A DNA stretch of 64,000 nucleotides, from NCBI RefSeq assembly GCF_001693735.1, contig NZ_LWDV01000008.1:621643-685642 (forward strand), read 5' to 3'. Under the pieces are notes generated by a model. It worked only from the letters and a program-made list of their open reading frames with translations, made no database searches and was not told the origin of the DNA. The stretch's first letter is position 1, and every line of letters starts with the position of its first letter. A program made the translations under genes and the position numbers. Source of the stretch: Orenia metallireducens. Its GTDB lineage: Bacteria > Bacillota > Halanaerobiia > Halobacteroidales > Halobacteroidaceae. This document shows, piece after piece, positions 33,106 through 42,778 of the stretch.

Positions 33106-35697
33106 ATGGAAATAATGAGGGTTACTAACCAAGAAGAATTAGAAGAATTAATAGAGAGAGTCAAGTCTGCCCAAAGGGAGTATGCTACATATTCTCAAGA
33201 ACAGGTAGATGAAATTTTTAGAAGAGCAGCTATTGCAGCTAATGATAATCGAATTACCTTGGCTAAATTAGCTGTTGAAGATACTGGAATGGGAATTGTA
33301 GAAGATAAGGTAATTAAGAATCATTTTTCAGCTGAGTTTATTTATAATAAATATAAGGATGAGAGGACTTGTGGAGTTATTGAGCATGATACTTCCTTTG
33401 GGTTGAAGAAGATAGCAGAGCCAGTAGGAGTATTAGCAGGAATTGTGCCAGTAACCAATCCAACATCAACAACTATCTTTAAATCATTAATTTCTTTAAA
33501 GACAAGAAATGCTATTATCTTCTCGCCCCATCCTGGAGCTAAGAGGTGTACTATAGAGGCAGCCAAAATTGTTTTGGAGGCAGCTGTTAAGGCAGGAGCA
33601 CCAGAGGGGATTATTGGATGGATTGATGAACCATCAATTGATCTGTCACAATTTTTAATGCGCCATAAATATACTAGTATGATTTTAGCTACTGGTGGAC
33701 CAGGAATGGTTAAAGCAGCTTATTCTTCAGGTAAGCCAGCCATTGGAGTAGGATCAGGAAATACCCCTGTTATTATTGATGAAACAGCCCATCTTAAAAT
33801 GGCAGTTAGTTCTATCTTAATGAGTAAGACCTTTGATAATGGTGTTATCTGTGCTTCTGAGCAATCAATGGTAGTTGTAGAGGAAGTATATGAAGAAGTT
33901 AAAAAGGAATTTCAAGAAAGAGGAGCATATATACTCTCTCCAGAAGAAAAACAGCAGGTAGGAGATGTAATTATAGTCGATGGCCATGTCAACCCTCAAA
34001 TTGTTGGGCAGCCAGCTTACAAGATAGCAGAGTTAGCAGGTTTAGAAGTTCCTGAAAGTACTAAAGTCCTGATTGCAGAGGTTGAAGCTATTGGAGAAGC
34101 AGAGCCTTTCTCATATGAGAAATTATCTCCAACCTTAGCTATGTATAAAGCTGAGAAGTTTGCTGATGCTGTTGATATTGCTGTTGAGTTAGTCCGTTTT
34201 GGTGGTATTGGACATACTTCGGTACTTTTTACTGAACTAATTAATAAAGGAAGAATAGATTATTTTGGTTCAAAGATGAAGACAGGAAGATGTTTGATTA
34301 ATATGCCAGCTTCTCAAGGAGCAATAGGGGATATTTATAACTTTAAGTTAGATCCTTCTTTGACTTTAGGCTGTGGTTCTTGGGGAGGTAATGCAGTAAG
34401 TGAGAATGTGGGGGTTAGACATTTGTTAAACATTAAAGCAATTGCTGAAAGAAAAGAGAATATGTTATGGTTTAGAGTTCCAGAGAAGATTTATTTCAAA
34501 TATGGTTCTTTACCTACAGCAATGAGTGAATTAGAGAACAGAAAGAGGGCCTTTATAGTTACCGATAAACCACTGTATGATTTAGGATATACCGATAAGA
34601 TTACTAATGAATTAGATGAAATGGGAATAGATCATAAAATCTTCTCCGATGTTGAGCCAGACCCTTCAATTTCCACAGTAGAAAAAGCTGTTAAGGAGAT
34701 GAGAAGCTTTGAACCTGATATTATAATTGCCCTTGGTGGAGGTTCGCCAATGGATGCTGCTAAGATTATGTGGTTAAAGTATGAGCACCCAGAAGCAGAA
34801 TTTAAAGAGCTATCAATGACCTTTATGGATATTAGAAAGAGAATCTATCAATTCCCTGAGTTAGGAAAGAAGGCTTACTTTGTAGCTATTCCTACAACTT
34901 CTGGAACAGGTTCTGAAGTAACTCCTTTTGCTGTAGTGACCGATAATAAGACAGGAATCAAATATCCAATTGCTGATTATGAGTTGACACCTGATATGGC
35001 AATTGTAGATCCCGATTTAGTCTTATCTATGCCACCAAAGTTAACAGCATACTCTGGTTTTGATGCATTAGTTCATGCTATAGAAGCATATGTATCTGTA
35101 TTATCTAATGAGTATACTAAAGGACTAGCTTTAGAAGCTATCAGATTGGTATTTAAATATTTACCTAGATCTTATAAAAATGGAGCAGAGGATAGAAAAG
35201 CTAAAGAGAAGATGCATTATGCAGCTACTACTGCAGGGATGGCCTTTGCTAATGCTTTCTTAGGAATTGGTCATGCTATGGCCCATAAATTGGGATCTGC
35301 CTTTGATTTGCCCCATGGTCTAGCTAATGGGTTACTAATTACTCAGGTTATTAAATATAATGCTACTGATGTACCAATCAAGCAGACAGCATTTCCACAA
35401 TATAAATATCCATTGTCTAAACGTAGATATGCTAAAATTGCAGAACATTTACAACTTGGTGGAAATACCGATGATGAAAAAGTTGATTTATTAATTGAAG
35501 AAATTAATAAACTCAGAAGAGAGATTGATATGCCAATGACTATTGAAGAAGCAGGTGTAACTGAGGTTAATTTCTATAAAAAATTAGACAAGATGGCAGA
35601 GCTTGCTTTTGATGATCAATGTACAGGAGCTAATCCTAGATACCCATTAATTGATGAGATTAAAGAGCTTTATATCGAAGCTTATAAAGGAAACTAA
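33106..35697 (+). CDS. adhE: Bifunctional aldehyde-alcohol dehydrogenase, copy 1
   Basis: An 864-residue AdhE. The N-terminal half is a CoA-dependent aldehyde dehydrogenase with Cys249 in GVICASEQS; the C-terminal half (from about 455, FRVPEKIYFKYGSLP) is an iron alcohol dehydrogenase with ALGGGSPMDAAK, TTSGTGSEVTPF and HAMAHKLGSAFDLPHG. It reduces acetyl-CoA to ethanol with two NADH, forming long helical filaments (spirosomes). GGGAGG serves ATG 33106, which also aligns with the start of copy 2; ATG 33103 is the alternative. It differs from copy 2 at many positions across its whole length, so the duplication is not recent. Confidence 0.96.
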   Translation: MEIMRVTNQEELEELIERVKSAQREYATYSQEQVDEIFRRAAIAANDNRITLAKLAVEDTGMGIVEDKVIKNHFSAEFIYNKYKDERTCGVIEHDTSFGLKKIAEPVGVLAGIVPVTNPTSTTIFKSLISLKTRNAIIFSPHPGAKRCTIEAAKIVLEAAVKAGAPEGIIGWIDEPSIDLSQFLMRHKYTSMILATGGPGMVKAAYSSGKPAIGVGSGNTPVIIDETAHLKMAVSSILMSKTFDNGVICASEQSMVVVEEVYEEVKKEFQERGAYILSPEEKQQVGDVIIVDGHVNPQIVGQPAYKIAELAGLEVPESTKVLIAEVEAIGEAEPFSYEKLSPTLAMYKAEKFADAVDIAVELVRFGGIGHTSVLFTELINKGRIDYFGSKMKTGRCLINMPASQGAIGDIYNFKLDPSLTLGCGSWGGNAVSENVGVRHLLNIKAIAERKENMLWFRVPEKIYFKYGSLPTAMSELENRKRAFIVTDKPLYDLGYTDKITNELDEMGIDHKIFSDVEPDPSISTVEKAVKEMRSFEPDIIIALGGGSPMDAAKIMWLKYEHPEAEFKELSMTFMDIRKRIYQFPELGKKAYFVAIPTTSGTGSEVTPFAVVTDNKTGIKYPIADYELTPDMAIVDPDLVLSMPPKLTAYSGFDALVHAIEAYVSVLSNEYTKGLALEAIRLVFKYLPRSYKNGAEDRKAKEKMHYAATTAGMAFANAFLGIGHAMAHKLGSAFDLPHGLANGLLITQVIKYNATDVPIKQTAFPQYKYPLSKRRYAKIAEHLQLGGNTDDEKVDLLIEEINKLRREIDMPMTIEEAGVTEVNFYKKLDKMAELAFDDQCTGANPRYPLIDEIKELYIEAYKGN

Positions 35698-35795
35698 AAG
35701 TAATTATTAGTGGAGGTTTAGGTTAGAGAGTAAAATTAAAAATTAAATTTATTTGTATTGCTTTATTCAATATTTACTAATATCTAATATCAATT

Positions 35796-35847
35796 AAATT
35801 ATTAAAGCCCAAATTATATTTAAATATAATTTGGGCTTTAATAATTT
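35796..35847. terminator. 52-bp perfect palindrome after adhE copy 1
   Basis: Exact 26-bp arms with no loop (core AAAGCCCAAATTATATTT). It separates adhE from the remnant that follows. Confidence 0.8.
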
Positions 35848-35849
35848 CT

Positions 35850-36078
35850 GTATATATAAATAAACCAGCTAAAAGTGGAAAGGTTAAACTGCTTCTTATT
35901 GCAGGGAATAAGGAAGTTGAATTTAAGGCAAAATTGATAGAGTCTGGAGTATTTAAAGGTAAAATTCCTGGAAAAGCAACCAAAGACCTTGAAGCAGGAA
36001 CTTATACTATTCTTGCTCTTGGATCTGTAGGGGATGCTGATCCTACTTCAAAAACAGCAACAATCATTATTTATTAAA
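35850..36078 (+). pseudogene. C-terminal remnant of a secreted protein (possible SBP)
   Basis: An open frame with no start codon reads INKPAKSGKVKLLLIAGNKE, then GVFKGKIPGKATKDLEAGTYTI and ends with KTATIIIY, a beta-sandwich-like extracytoplasmic domain end. It lies directly before the oligopeptide permease genes, which lack a substrate-binding protein, so it could be the tail of that lost protein; this is inference from position. The palindrome 35796-35847 ends two bases before it. Confidence 0.45.
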
Positions 36079-36085
36079 AATGATG

Positions 36086-36117
36086 GACTTCTACCCAAAA
36101 AGAAGGTGGTAGAAGTC
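36086..36117 (+). terminator. Hairpin before permease genes
   Basis: GACTTCTACC / GGTAGAAGTC with a 12-base loop and a TTAATAT tail; probably the old terminator of the remnant gene. Confidence 0.65.
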
Positions 36118-36201
36118 TTAATATAAATTGATGATATTGATAATAATTAATAAATTTATTCGATATAATTTTTGATTGAAGGGATAGAGGTGGTTAATTT
36201 A

Positions 36202-37242
36202 ATGTATGGAAAATATGCTCTAAAACGAATTATTCATATGCTTCTTACCTTTATAATAATTATCTTTATTTATTCTGCCTTGTTTAATACAGTGATGGAA
36301 AGAACACTGGAAGCACAGATAACTGAACAGGTTAGAGGAGAGATTATAGCTAGAAGTAATATGACTGCCAAAGAGATTGAAGTATATAAAGTAGAAAGAG
36401 TTAAGTCACTTCGTTTGAGATATCATTTAGATGACCCTATTTTAAGTCGTATTTTTTGGAGGGGAGTCGATATCATTACTTTAAATTGGGGTGATTCCAC
36501 AATTATAACTTCTTTGGAAGGTTCAAGAGATGTTAAAAAGATTATAGCTGAAGTTATACCAAATACGTTGATTTTATTTACAACAGCAATAGCTTTAGAT
36601 ATCTTAATTGGAATACTATTAGGAATTAAGAAGGCACAGAAACCAAATAAGCTTCTTGATCAAAGTACTTCCATTATAACAATGATTGTTTATGGAATGC
36701 CATCTTGGTGGTTAGCCATGATTATGATCATGGTTTTTGTATATATTATACCTATATTTCCATCTGGGGGACTACATTCTGTACCTCCACCTGAAGGGTT
36801 TGCTTATTATTTGGATATACTTTACCATTTAGCTCTTCCAGTAATTACATTAATTATAATTGGGTTCTGGGGGAGAGCCTATTTAACACGTAATATAGTA
36901 TTAGGTACATTACAGGAGGATTATATAATGTCTGCAAGGGCAAGGGGACTTCCAGAAAGCAAGGTATTATATGGGCATGCTTTGCGTTCAGCAGCGCCTC
37001 CTATTGTTACTATGGGAGTAATGTCATTACTTATGTCTGTTAGTGGAAGTCTTGTTTATGAAGGAATATTTAGTTGGCCAGGAATGGGAAATTTATACTG
37101 GATCTCTGTCCAACAGAATGATATTCCAGTTTTATTAGGACTTTTATCGGTGACCACTGCACTTTATTTAGGTGGACTAGTCTTTTTAGATCTTATATAT
37201 GGTTTCTTAGATCCAAGAATTAAGGTAGGTGATAAGAAATGA
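36202..37242 (+). CDS. Oligopeptide ABC transporter permease (OppB/DppB-like)
   Basis: A 346-residue permease with six membrane helices, an extracytoplasmic loop after helix 1, and the binding-protein-dependent transport motif ARARGLPESKVLYGHALRSA (residue about 250) that docks the ATPase. Opp/Dpp B proteins begin YALKRIIHMLLT, as here. GAGGTGG before ATG 36202 decides the start. It overlaps the OppC-like gene by 4 bp. The set (B, C, one ATPase) lacks a full binding protein and the second ATPase. Confidence 0.88.
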   Translation: MYGKYALKRIIHMLLTFIIIIFIYSALFNTVMERTLEAQITEQVRGEIIARSNMTAKEIEVYKVERVKSLRLRYHLDDPILSRIFWRGVDIITLNWGDSTIITSLEGSRDVKKIIAEVIPNTLILFTTAIALDILIGILLGIKKAQKPNKLLDQSTSIITMIVYGMPSWWLAMIMIMVFVYIIPIFPSGGLHSVPPPEGFAYYLDILYHLALPVITLIIIGFWGRAYLTRNIVLGTLQEDYIMSARARGLPESKVLYGHALRSAAPPIVTMGVMSLLMSVSGSLVYEGIFSWPGMGNLYWISVQQNDIPVLLGLLSVTTALYLGGLVFLDLIYGFLDPRIKVGDKK

Positions 37243-38642
37243 GATGGAGAGATATAAAAGAGTCTTTTTTAGAATTTTGGCATAAATTTAAGCAAGAGAA
37301 ATATGGTATTATTGGAGTGGTTTTTTTTGGATTATTTATTTTGCTTATTTTGTGTGAATCATTAATTATCCCCTTTCCAGAAGCAGATAGTAGGTGGAGA
37401 GATGTAACTTATTGGCAGAACAATCCTAAAGGTGCCGAACCGATTTGGGTAAATTGGTTTACTTCTCAAGATAGGGCAGAACATAAGATTTTAGATAGCC
37501 CTAAAGTACTTGAGAAAGATCGCTCTAAGATGAAGATAATGAATTTAATTTTTGATTATAATTATGAAGATGAACTTCCACCAAAGGATTTAATCTTTAA
37601 GGCATTAGCTAAGGGGAATATTATGATGAGTATCGAACTAGAAAGACCAGATGGCAATAAAGTACAACTATCTAGAATCTCCATTAATAATTCTAATGAA
37701 AAAGAGGTAGTAGTATCTTTAAATAATAAGGGGAGTTCTACGGCATATGACTTTATTAAGAAGTATGATACAGCAGAAAATATACAAAGTTTATCTAGGG
37801 ATACTATTAGGCCTATGAATATTTTCTTTTCTCAAGTTCAAGAAGGTATGTATGTTCAACCAACTCCATTAAAGGGGACTTATAAGATTAAGATATCTGC
37901 CATTGTTATGGGCAAAGATTCTATTTTAGAGAATCCCTCCTTAACTATTGCGGGAAGAGTTTTTGGTCTTTTAGGAACTGATAACTCTAAGCGAGATATT
38001 TGGAGTGGTATTATAGCTGGGGTTAAATGGGCAATGTTACTTGGATTATTAACATCTTGTATATCTGTAACTATTGGAGTTATTTATGGTGTAACCAGTG
38101 CTTATTTTGGTGGTTGGGTTGATGCTTTAATAATGAGGATTTTTGAAATCTTTACAAGTATTCCACTTCTTCCAGTATTAATAGTTATGAGTGCTATCTT
38201 TAAACCAAGTATCTGGATTTTAATGATAATGATGAGCCTATTTTTTTGGGTAGGTTCAGTAAGGACAGTAAGGAGTATAGCATTACAGATTAAAGAAGAG
38301 ACTTATATAGAAGCAGCTTATGCTCTTGATGCATCAGATTCAAGAATTATCTTCAAACATATGATATCACAAGTTGTACCTTATTCTTTTGCTTCTATGG
38401 CATTAATGGTACCTAGTGCTATTATTTATGAAGCGACTATCAGCTTGATTGGGCTTGGTGATGCTACGATTGTAACTTGGGGACAAATTTTACATGGTGC
38501 TATGAGTAGTGGTGCTGTTTTACAAGGTTTATGGTGGTGGGTTATTCCACCAGGAATATTTATTGCAATGATGGGTATGACTTTTGCATTTTTAGGTTTT
38601 ACTATGGATACTATATTAAATCCAAAATTGAAAAAGAGGTAG
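37239..38642 (+). CDS. Oligopeptide ABC transporter permease (OppC/DppC-like), extended
   Basis: A 467-residue permease against about 300 for usual OppC. After helix 1 (residues about 24-45) there is an extra extracytoplasmic region of about 190 residues, with WINWFTSQ-like and beta-rich segments (LRPTPLKGTYKIKI-like region near 215), before the normal GTDNSKRDIWSGIIAGVKWA and helices 2-6. The EAA-type motif is EAAYALDASDSRIIFKHMIS. Such large inserts occur in some thermophile and archaeal Opp systems. ATGA overlap with oppB and 7 bp to the ATPase gene show one operon. Confidence 0.85.
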   Translation: MRWRDIKESFLEFWHKFKQEKYGIIGVVFFGLFILLILCESLIIPFPEADSRWRDVTYWQNNPKGAEPIWVNWFTSQDRAEHKILDSPKVLEKDRSKMKIMNLIFDYNYEDELPPKDLIFKALAKGNIMMSIELERPDGNKVQLSRISINNSNEKEVVVSLNNKGSSTAYDFIKKYDTAENIQSLSRDTIRPMNIFFSQVQEGMYVQPTPLKGTYKIKISAIVMGKDSILENPSLTIAGRVFGLLGTDNSKRDIWSGIIAGVKWAMLLGLLTSCISVTIGVIYGVTSAYFGGWVDALIMRIFEIFTSIPLLPVLIVMSAIFKPSIWILMIMMSLFFWVGSVRTVRSIALQIKEETYIEAAYALDASDSRIIFKHMISQVVPYSFASMALMVPSAIIYEATISLIGLGDATIVTWGQILHGAMSSGAVLQGLWWWVIPPGIFIAMMGMTFAFLGFTMDTILNPKLKKR

Positions 38643-38649
38643 ATAGATT

Positions 38650-39630
38650 ATGGATAAAGTATTAGAAGTAAAGAATTTAAAGTTATATTATTATACAAAT
38701 AAAGGACCTGTGCATGCAGTAGATGATATTTCTTTTGATATATATAAAGGAGAAACTTTAGGAGTAGTTGGTGAATCAGGTTGTGGAAAGAGTACAACAG
38801 GTAAATTACTGATGAAACTTATTGAGCCTACAGATGGTAAAATTATATTTAGAGGAGAAGATGTCACTTATCTTGAAAAAGAAAAAATTAAGAAATATAA
38901 AGAAAAGGTACAGATGATCTTTCAAGATCCATATGCGTCACTCAATCCTCGCTTTAAAATTAGAGATGTACTAACAGAACCATTGGTTATTCATAATTTA
39001 GGGGAGAGTAGAAAAGAAAGGGAAGAATTGGCCATTGAAGCTTTAGAAGAGGTAAAGTTGACACCTGCCAAGGATTTTATGGAGAGATATTCACATATGC
39101 TTAGTGGAGGGCAAAGACAAAGGGCAGCTACTGCTAGAACACTAATTTTATCGCCTGATTTTATTATAGCTGATGAGCCAGTTTCGATGATTGATGTGTC
39201 TACTAGAGCAGAAATCTTACAGATGATGAAAGAAGTACAGCAAGATTTAGACCTTACTTATTTTTATATTACTCATGACTTGTCAACGGCTCGTTATTTT
39301 ACTGATAGAATTGCTGTTATGTATTTAGGAAGGATTATAGAGATGGGTAAAGCTGATGATATTATTGATAATACAATTCACCCTTATACTAAGGCATTAA
39401 TCTCAGCAGTATGTGAGCCTATACCTGGAAGAGTAAATAAAGTTAAAGAAGTACCGATAAAAGGTGAAATTACATCTGCTGCTAATCTACCTCAAGGATG
39501 TCGTTTTCATCCACGTTGTATATCTGCTAAACCAGAGTGTTGGGAAAATGATGAGACAGAGCTTATGGAGGTAGAAGCTGAACATTTTGTAGCTTGTAGA
39601 AGATGGAGGGAGTTGACTAATTTTGGTTAA
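38650..39630 (+). CDS. Oligopeptide ABC transporter ATPase (OppF/DppF-like)
   Basis: A 326-residue ATPase with Walker A GESGCGKSTTGK, Q-loop QMIFQDPYASLNPR, signature LSGGQRQRAATARTLI, Walker B FIIADEPVSMIDVS, and the C-terminal cysteine cluster of the Opp group (GCRFHPRCISAKPEC...CRRW) that may hold an Fe-S cluster. Opp systems normally use OppD plus OppF; only this OppF-like member is encoded, so it either forms a homodimer or borrows a partner encoded elsewhere. It is the last gene of the operon and ends in a perfect palindrome. Confidence 0.9.
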   Translation: MDKVLEVKNLKLYYYTNKGPVHAVDDISFDIYKGETLGVVGESGCGKSTTGKLLMKLIEPTDGKIIFRGEDVTYLEKEKIKKYKEKVQMIFQDPYASLNPRFKIRDVLTEPLVIHNLGESRKEREELAIEALEEVKLTPAKDFMERYSHMLSGGQRQRAATARTLILSPDFIIADEPVSMIDVSTRAEILQMMKEVQQDLDLTYFYITHDLSTARYFTDRIAVMYLGRIIEMGKADDIIDNTIHPYTKALISAVCEPIPGRVNKVKEVPIKGEITSAANLPQGCRFHPRCISAKPECWENDETELMEVEAEHFVACRRWRELTNFG

Positions 39631-39660
39631 TATTTAATATAGATAGAAGATTTAGGGTAA

Positions 39661-39712
39661 AATAATCAAGATAAAAGAGCAGTTAATTAACTGCTCTTTT
39701 ATCTTGATTATT
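39661..39712. terminator. 52-bp perfect palindrome after opp genes
   Basis: Exact 26-bp arms without a loop (core AAAAGAGCAGTTAATTAACT), followed by a T-run. Confidence 0.88.
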
Positions 39713-39923
39713 TTTTAACAAATTATTTTTTGTTATTTTTTAAAAAAATAATATATACTACATCTAGTGTTTTTTTATTAATGGATAACGCTAGATATAG
39801 TAAAGCTAAGGTGAATTAAAGTTATAATTATATTATAAGGTAGTTAATGTTAGTTATATTGATTATTAGGTAGTTAATTATACTATTTGAACTTTTATCC
39901 CTATTTAACTTTAAATATTAAAG

Positions 39924-39952
39924 TTGAAAAGTATAGTTATATTTGATATTAT
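39924..39952 (+). promoter_or_regulatory. adhE copy 2 promoter
   Basis: TTGAAA (39924-39929), 17-bp spacer, TATTAT (39947-39952). A dyad AACTTTAA-ATA-TTAAAGTT (39907-39925) overlaps the -35 box. It gives a leader of about 110 nt. Confidence 0.6.
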
Positions 39953-39992
39953 TTTATCAAGTCGAGGAGAGGACATAATGCTATAAGAAAGT

Positions 39993-40010
39993 TTGTGTAT
40001 AAGTTCACAA
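39993..40010 (+). promoter_or_regulatory. Rex-type operator in adhE copy 2 leader
   Basis: TTGTGTATAAGTTCACAA: perfect half-sites TTGTG and CACAA eight bases apart, the layout of the Rex (NADH/NAD+ sensor) site TTGTGAAnnnnTTCACAA, with 17 of 18 bases compatible or variable. It lies about 35 bp after the predicted transcription start and 60 bp before the gene. adhE is a classical Rex target in Firmicutes. No such site was found before adhE copy 1. Confidence 0.65.
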
Positions 40011-40069
40011 GGAAGTATTAATGTTTTTACGGGTGTTGTGTTTTCTTTGAAAAAAAGGGGGACTGTAAA

Positions 40070-42736
40070 ATGGGAATTATGAAAGTTACTAATGCCAAAG
40101 AATTTGAAGCATTGATTCAGAAGGTAAAAGAAGCTCAAGCAGAGTACGCTACATATTCGCAAGAACAAGTTGATGAAATCTTTAGAAGAGCAGCTATCGC
40201 AGCTAATGATAAGAGAATTGAATTAGCTAAGATGGCTGTTGCAGATACTGGGATGGGAATAGTTGAAGATAAAGTAATTAAGAATCATTTTTCATCAGAA
40301 TTCATCTACAATAAGTATAGAGATGAAAAGACTTGTGGAATCCTTGAAGAGGATGCTGCTTATGGAACAAAGAAGATAGCAGAACCAATCGGTATCTTAG
40401 CAGGGATTGTACCAACAACAAACCCTACTTCTACTACAATCTTTAAGTCTTTAATCTCTTTAAAAACTAGAAATGCAATAATCTTTTCACCACATCCAAG
40501 AGCTAAAAATTGTACAATTGAAGCAGCTAAGACTGTTTTAGATGCTGCAGTTAAAGCAGGAGCTCCAGAGCATATTATTGGATGGATTGATGAACCATCA
40601 ATTGAATTGTCTCAAATGTTAATGAAACATGATGATATCAGTATGATTTTAGCTACTGGAGGACCAGGAATGGTTAAGGCGGCTTATTCTTCAGGTAAGC
40701 CAGCAGTTGGAGTAGGTGCAGGAAATACTCCAGCAATTATTGATGAAACAGCTCATATTAAGATGGCAGTTAGCTCAATCTTAATGAGTAAGACTTTTGA
40801 TAATGGTGTTATCTGTGCTTCTGAACAATCAGTAAGTGTTGTAGCTGATGTTTATGATGAAGTAAGACAAGAATTTATCGACCGTGGTGCACATATATTA
40901 TCTCCAGCTGAAAGAAAGAAGGTAGCAGAGGTAATCATTGTTGACGGACATGTTAATGCTCAAATCGTTGGTCAACCAGCTTATAAGATTGCTGAGTTAG
41001 CAGGTGTAACTGTTCCTAAAGAGACTAAAGTATTAATTGCAGAAGTAGATAAGGTTGGAGAAGAAGAGCCTTTCTCTTATGAGAAGTTGTCACCAACATT
41101 AGCTATGTATAAAGTTAAAGATTTTAAAGAAGCTGTTGATAATGCAGTGGAATTAGTTAGATTTGGTGGTATCGGACATACATCAGTTCTTTATACAGAC
41201 CAAATCAATAATGATAGAAAAGATTACTTTGGTTCTAAGATGAAGACAGGAAGAATCTTAGTAAATATGCCTACTTCTCAAGGTGCTATTGGTGATATCT
41301 ATAACTTCAAATTGAGCCCTTCTCTAACTCTTGGTTGCGGATCTTGGGGAGGTAACTCAGTAAGTGAAAATGTGGGGGTTAAACATCTTATGAATGTAAA
41401 AACAATTGCAGAGAGAAAAGAGAACATGTTATGGTTTAGAGTACCAGAAAAGATTTACTTCAAGTATGGTGCATTACCAATCGCATTACAAGAGTTGGAA
41501 GGTAAGAAGAGAGCATTTATCGTAACTGATAAGCCATTATATGATCTTGGCTACACAGAGAGAATTACTAATGTATTGGACACAGTTGGTGTAGATTATA
41601 GAATATTCTCTGATGTAGAACCAGACCCAACTTTAGCTACAGTTGAAAAAGCAGTTAAATTAATGGACTCTTTCCAACCAGATGTAATTATCGCTCTTGG
41701 TGGAGGTTCTCCAATGGATGCTGCTAAGATCATGTGGTTAATGTATGAGCATCCAGAAGCAGAATTTAAAGAGTTATCTATGACTTTCATGGATATTAGA
41801 AAGAGAATCTACAAGTTCCCTGAATTAGGAAGTAAAGCTTACTTTGTAGCTGTTCCTACAACTTCAGGAACTGGTTCAGAGGTAACACCATTTGCTGTTG
41901 TTACTGATCAGAATACAGGTATTAAATACCCAATTGCTGATTACGAATTGACTCCAGATATGGCAATCGTTGATCCAGATTTAGTATTATCTATGCCAGC
42001 TAGATTAACAGCTTACTCTGGTATCGATGCTTTAGTACATGCGATTGAAGCTTATGTATCTGTATTCTCTAATGAATATACTAAAGGTTTGGCTTTAGAA
42101 GCTATCAGATTGGTATTCAAATATCTACCTAGATCTTATAGAGGTGGAGCAGAGGATAGAAAAGCTAAAGAGAAGATGCATTATGCAGCAACAACTGCAG
42201 GTATGGCTTTTGCTAATGCATTCTTAGGAATCTGCCATTCTATGGCACATAAATTGGGTTCTACTTTCCATATTCCACATGGTTTAGCAAATGCATTATT
42301 AATTAATGAAGTAATTGAATATAATGCTAGTGATGTACCAGTTAAGCAGACTGCATTCCCACAATACAAGTACCCATTAGCTAAGAGCAATTATGCTAAG
42401 ATTGCTGATCACTTAGGATTAGGTGGAAATACTGAGGAAGAAAAAGTACAATTATTAATTGAAGCTATTAATGAGCTTAAAGCAGAGGTTGATATTCCAA
42501 ATACAATTGAAGAAGCAGGAGTTAGTGAAATTAACTTCTATGCACAATTAGATGAGATGTCAGAGTTAGCCTTTGATGATCAGTGTACAGGAGCAAATCC
42601 AAGATATCCATTAATTAGTGAAATTAAAGAGTTATATATCAATGCTTTTAATGGTAAGAAAGTTGAAGAAGAGGCTATTGAAGAGGTTACTGAAGTTGAA
42701 GCAGAAGTTGCTGCTACAACTGAAGATGCTGAATAA
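40070..42736 (+). CDS. adhE: Bifunctional aldehyde-alcohol dehydrogenase, copy 2
   Basis: An 888-residue AdhE paralogue of copy 1, collinear over its length (Cys249 in GVICASEQS; iron site region HSMAHKLGSTFHIPHG). It reduces acetyl-CoA to acetaldehyde and ethanol. Compared with copy 1 it has about 20 extra C-terminal residues rich in glutamate (KKVEEEAIEEVTEVEAEVAA). Codon use is more biased to the preferred set than in copy 1 (my impression), which fits strong expression. A GGGGGAC ribosome site, a promoter and a Rex-like operator precede it. Confidence 0.96.
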   Translation: MGIMKVTNAKEFEALIQKVKEAQAEYATYSQEQVDEIFRRAAIAANDKRIELAKMAVADTGMGIVEDKVIKNHFSSEFIYNKYRDEKTCGILEEDAAYGTKKIAEPIGILAGIVPTTNPTSTTIFKSLISLKTRNAIIFSPHPRAKNCTIEAAKTVLDAAVKAGAPEHIIGWIDEPSIELSQMLMKHDDISMILATGGPGMVKAAYSSGKPAVGVGAGNTPAIIDETAHIKMAVSSILMSKTFDNGVICASEQSVSVVADVYDEVRQEFIDRGAHILSPAERKKVAEVIIVDGHVNAQIVGQPAYKIAELAGVTVPKETKVLIAEVDKVGEEEPFSYEKLSPTLAMYKVKDFKEAVDNAVELVRFGGIGHTSVLYTDQINNDRKDYFGSKMKTGRILVNMPTSQGAIGDIYNFKLSPSLTLGCGSWGGNSVSENVGVKHLMNVKTIAERKENMLWFRVPEKIYFKYGALPIALQELEGKKRAFIVTDKPLYDLGYTERITNVLDTVGVDYRIFSDVEPDPTLATVEKAVKLMDSFQPDVIIALGGGSPMDAAKIMWLMYEHPEAEFKELSMTFMDIRKRIYKFPELGSKAYFVAVPTTSGTGSEVTPFAVVTDQNTGIKYPIADYELTPDMAIVDPDLVLSMPARLTAYSGIDALVHAIEAYVSVFSNEYTKGLALEAIRLVFKYLPRSYRGGAEDRKAKEKMHYAATTAGMAFANAFLGICHSMAHKLGSTFHIPHGLANALLINEVIEYNASDVPVKQTAFPQYKYPLAKSNYAKIADHLGLGGNTEEEKVQLLIEAINELKAEVDIPNTIEEAGVSEINFYAQLDEMSELAFDDQCTGANPRYPLISEIKELYINAFNGKKVEEEAIEEVTEVEAEVAATTEDAE

Positions 42737-42750
42737 ATTATTTAGTTGTA

Positions 42751-42778
42751 AAAGACCAGCTTAATGCTGGTCTTTTTT
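42751..42778 (+). terminator. Terminator after adhE copy 2
   Basis: AAAGACCAGC / GCTGGTCTTT stem with TTAAT loop and long T-run. Confidence 0.9.

Noticed and set aside
35777..35983. Minus-strand 68-codon ORF over the palindrome and remnant
   Set aside because: It runs through a perfect terminator palindrome; the plus-strand frame gives the better protein.
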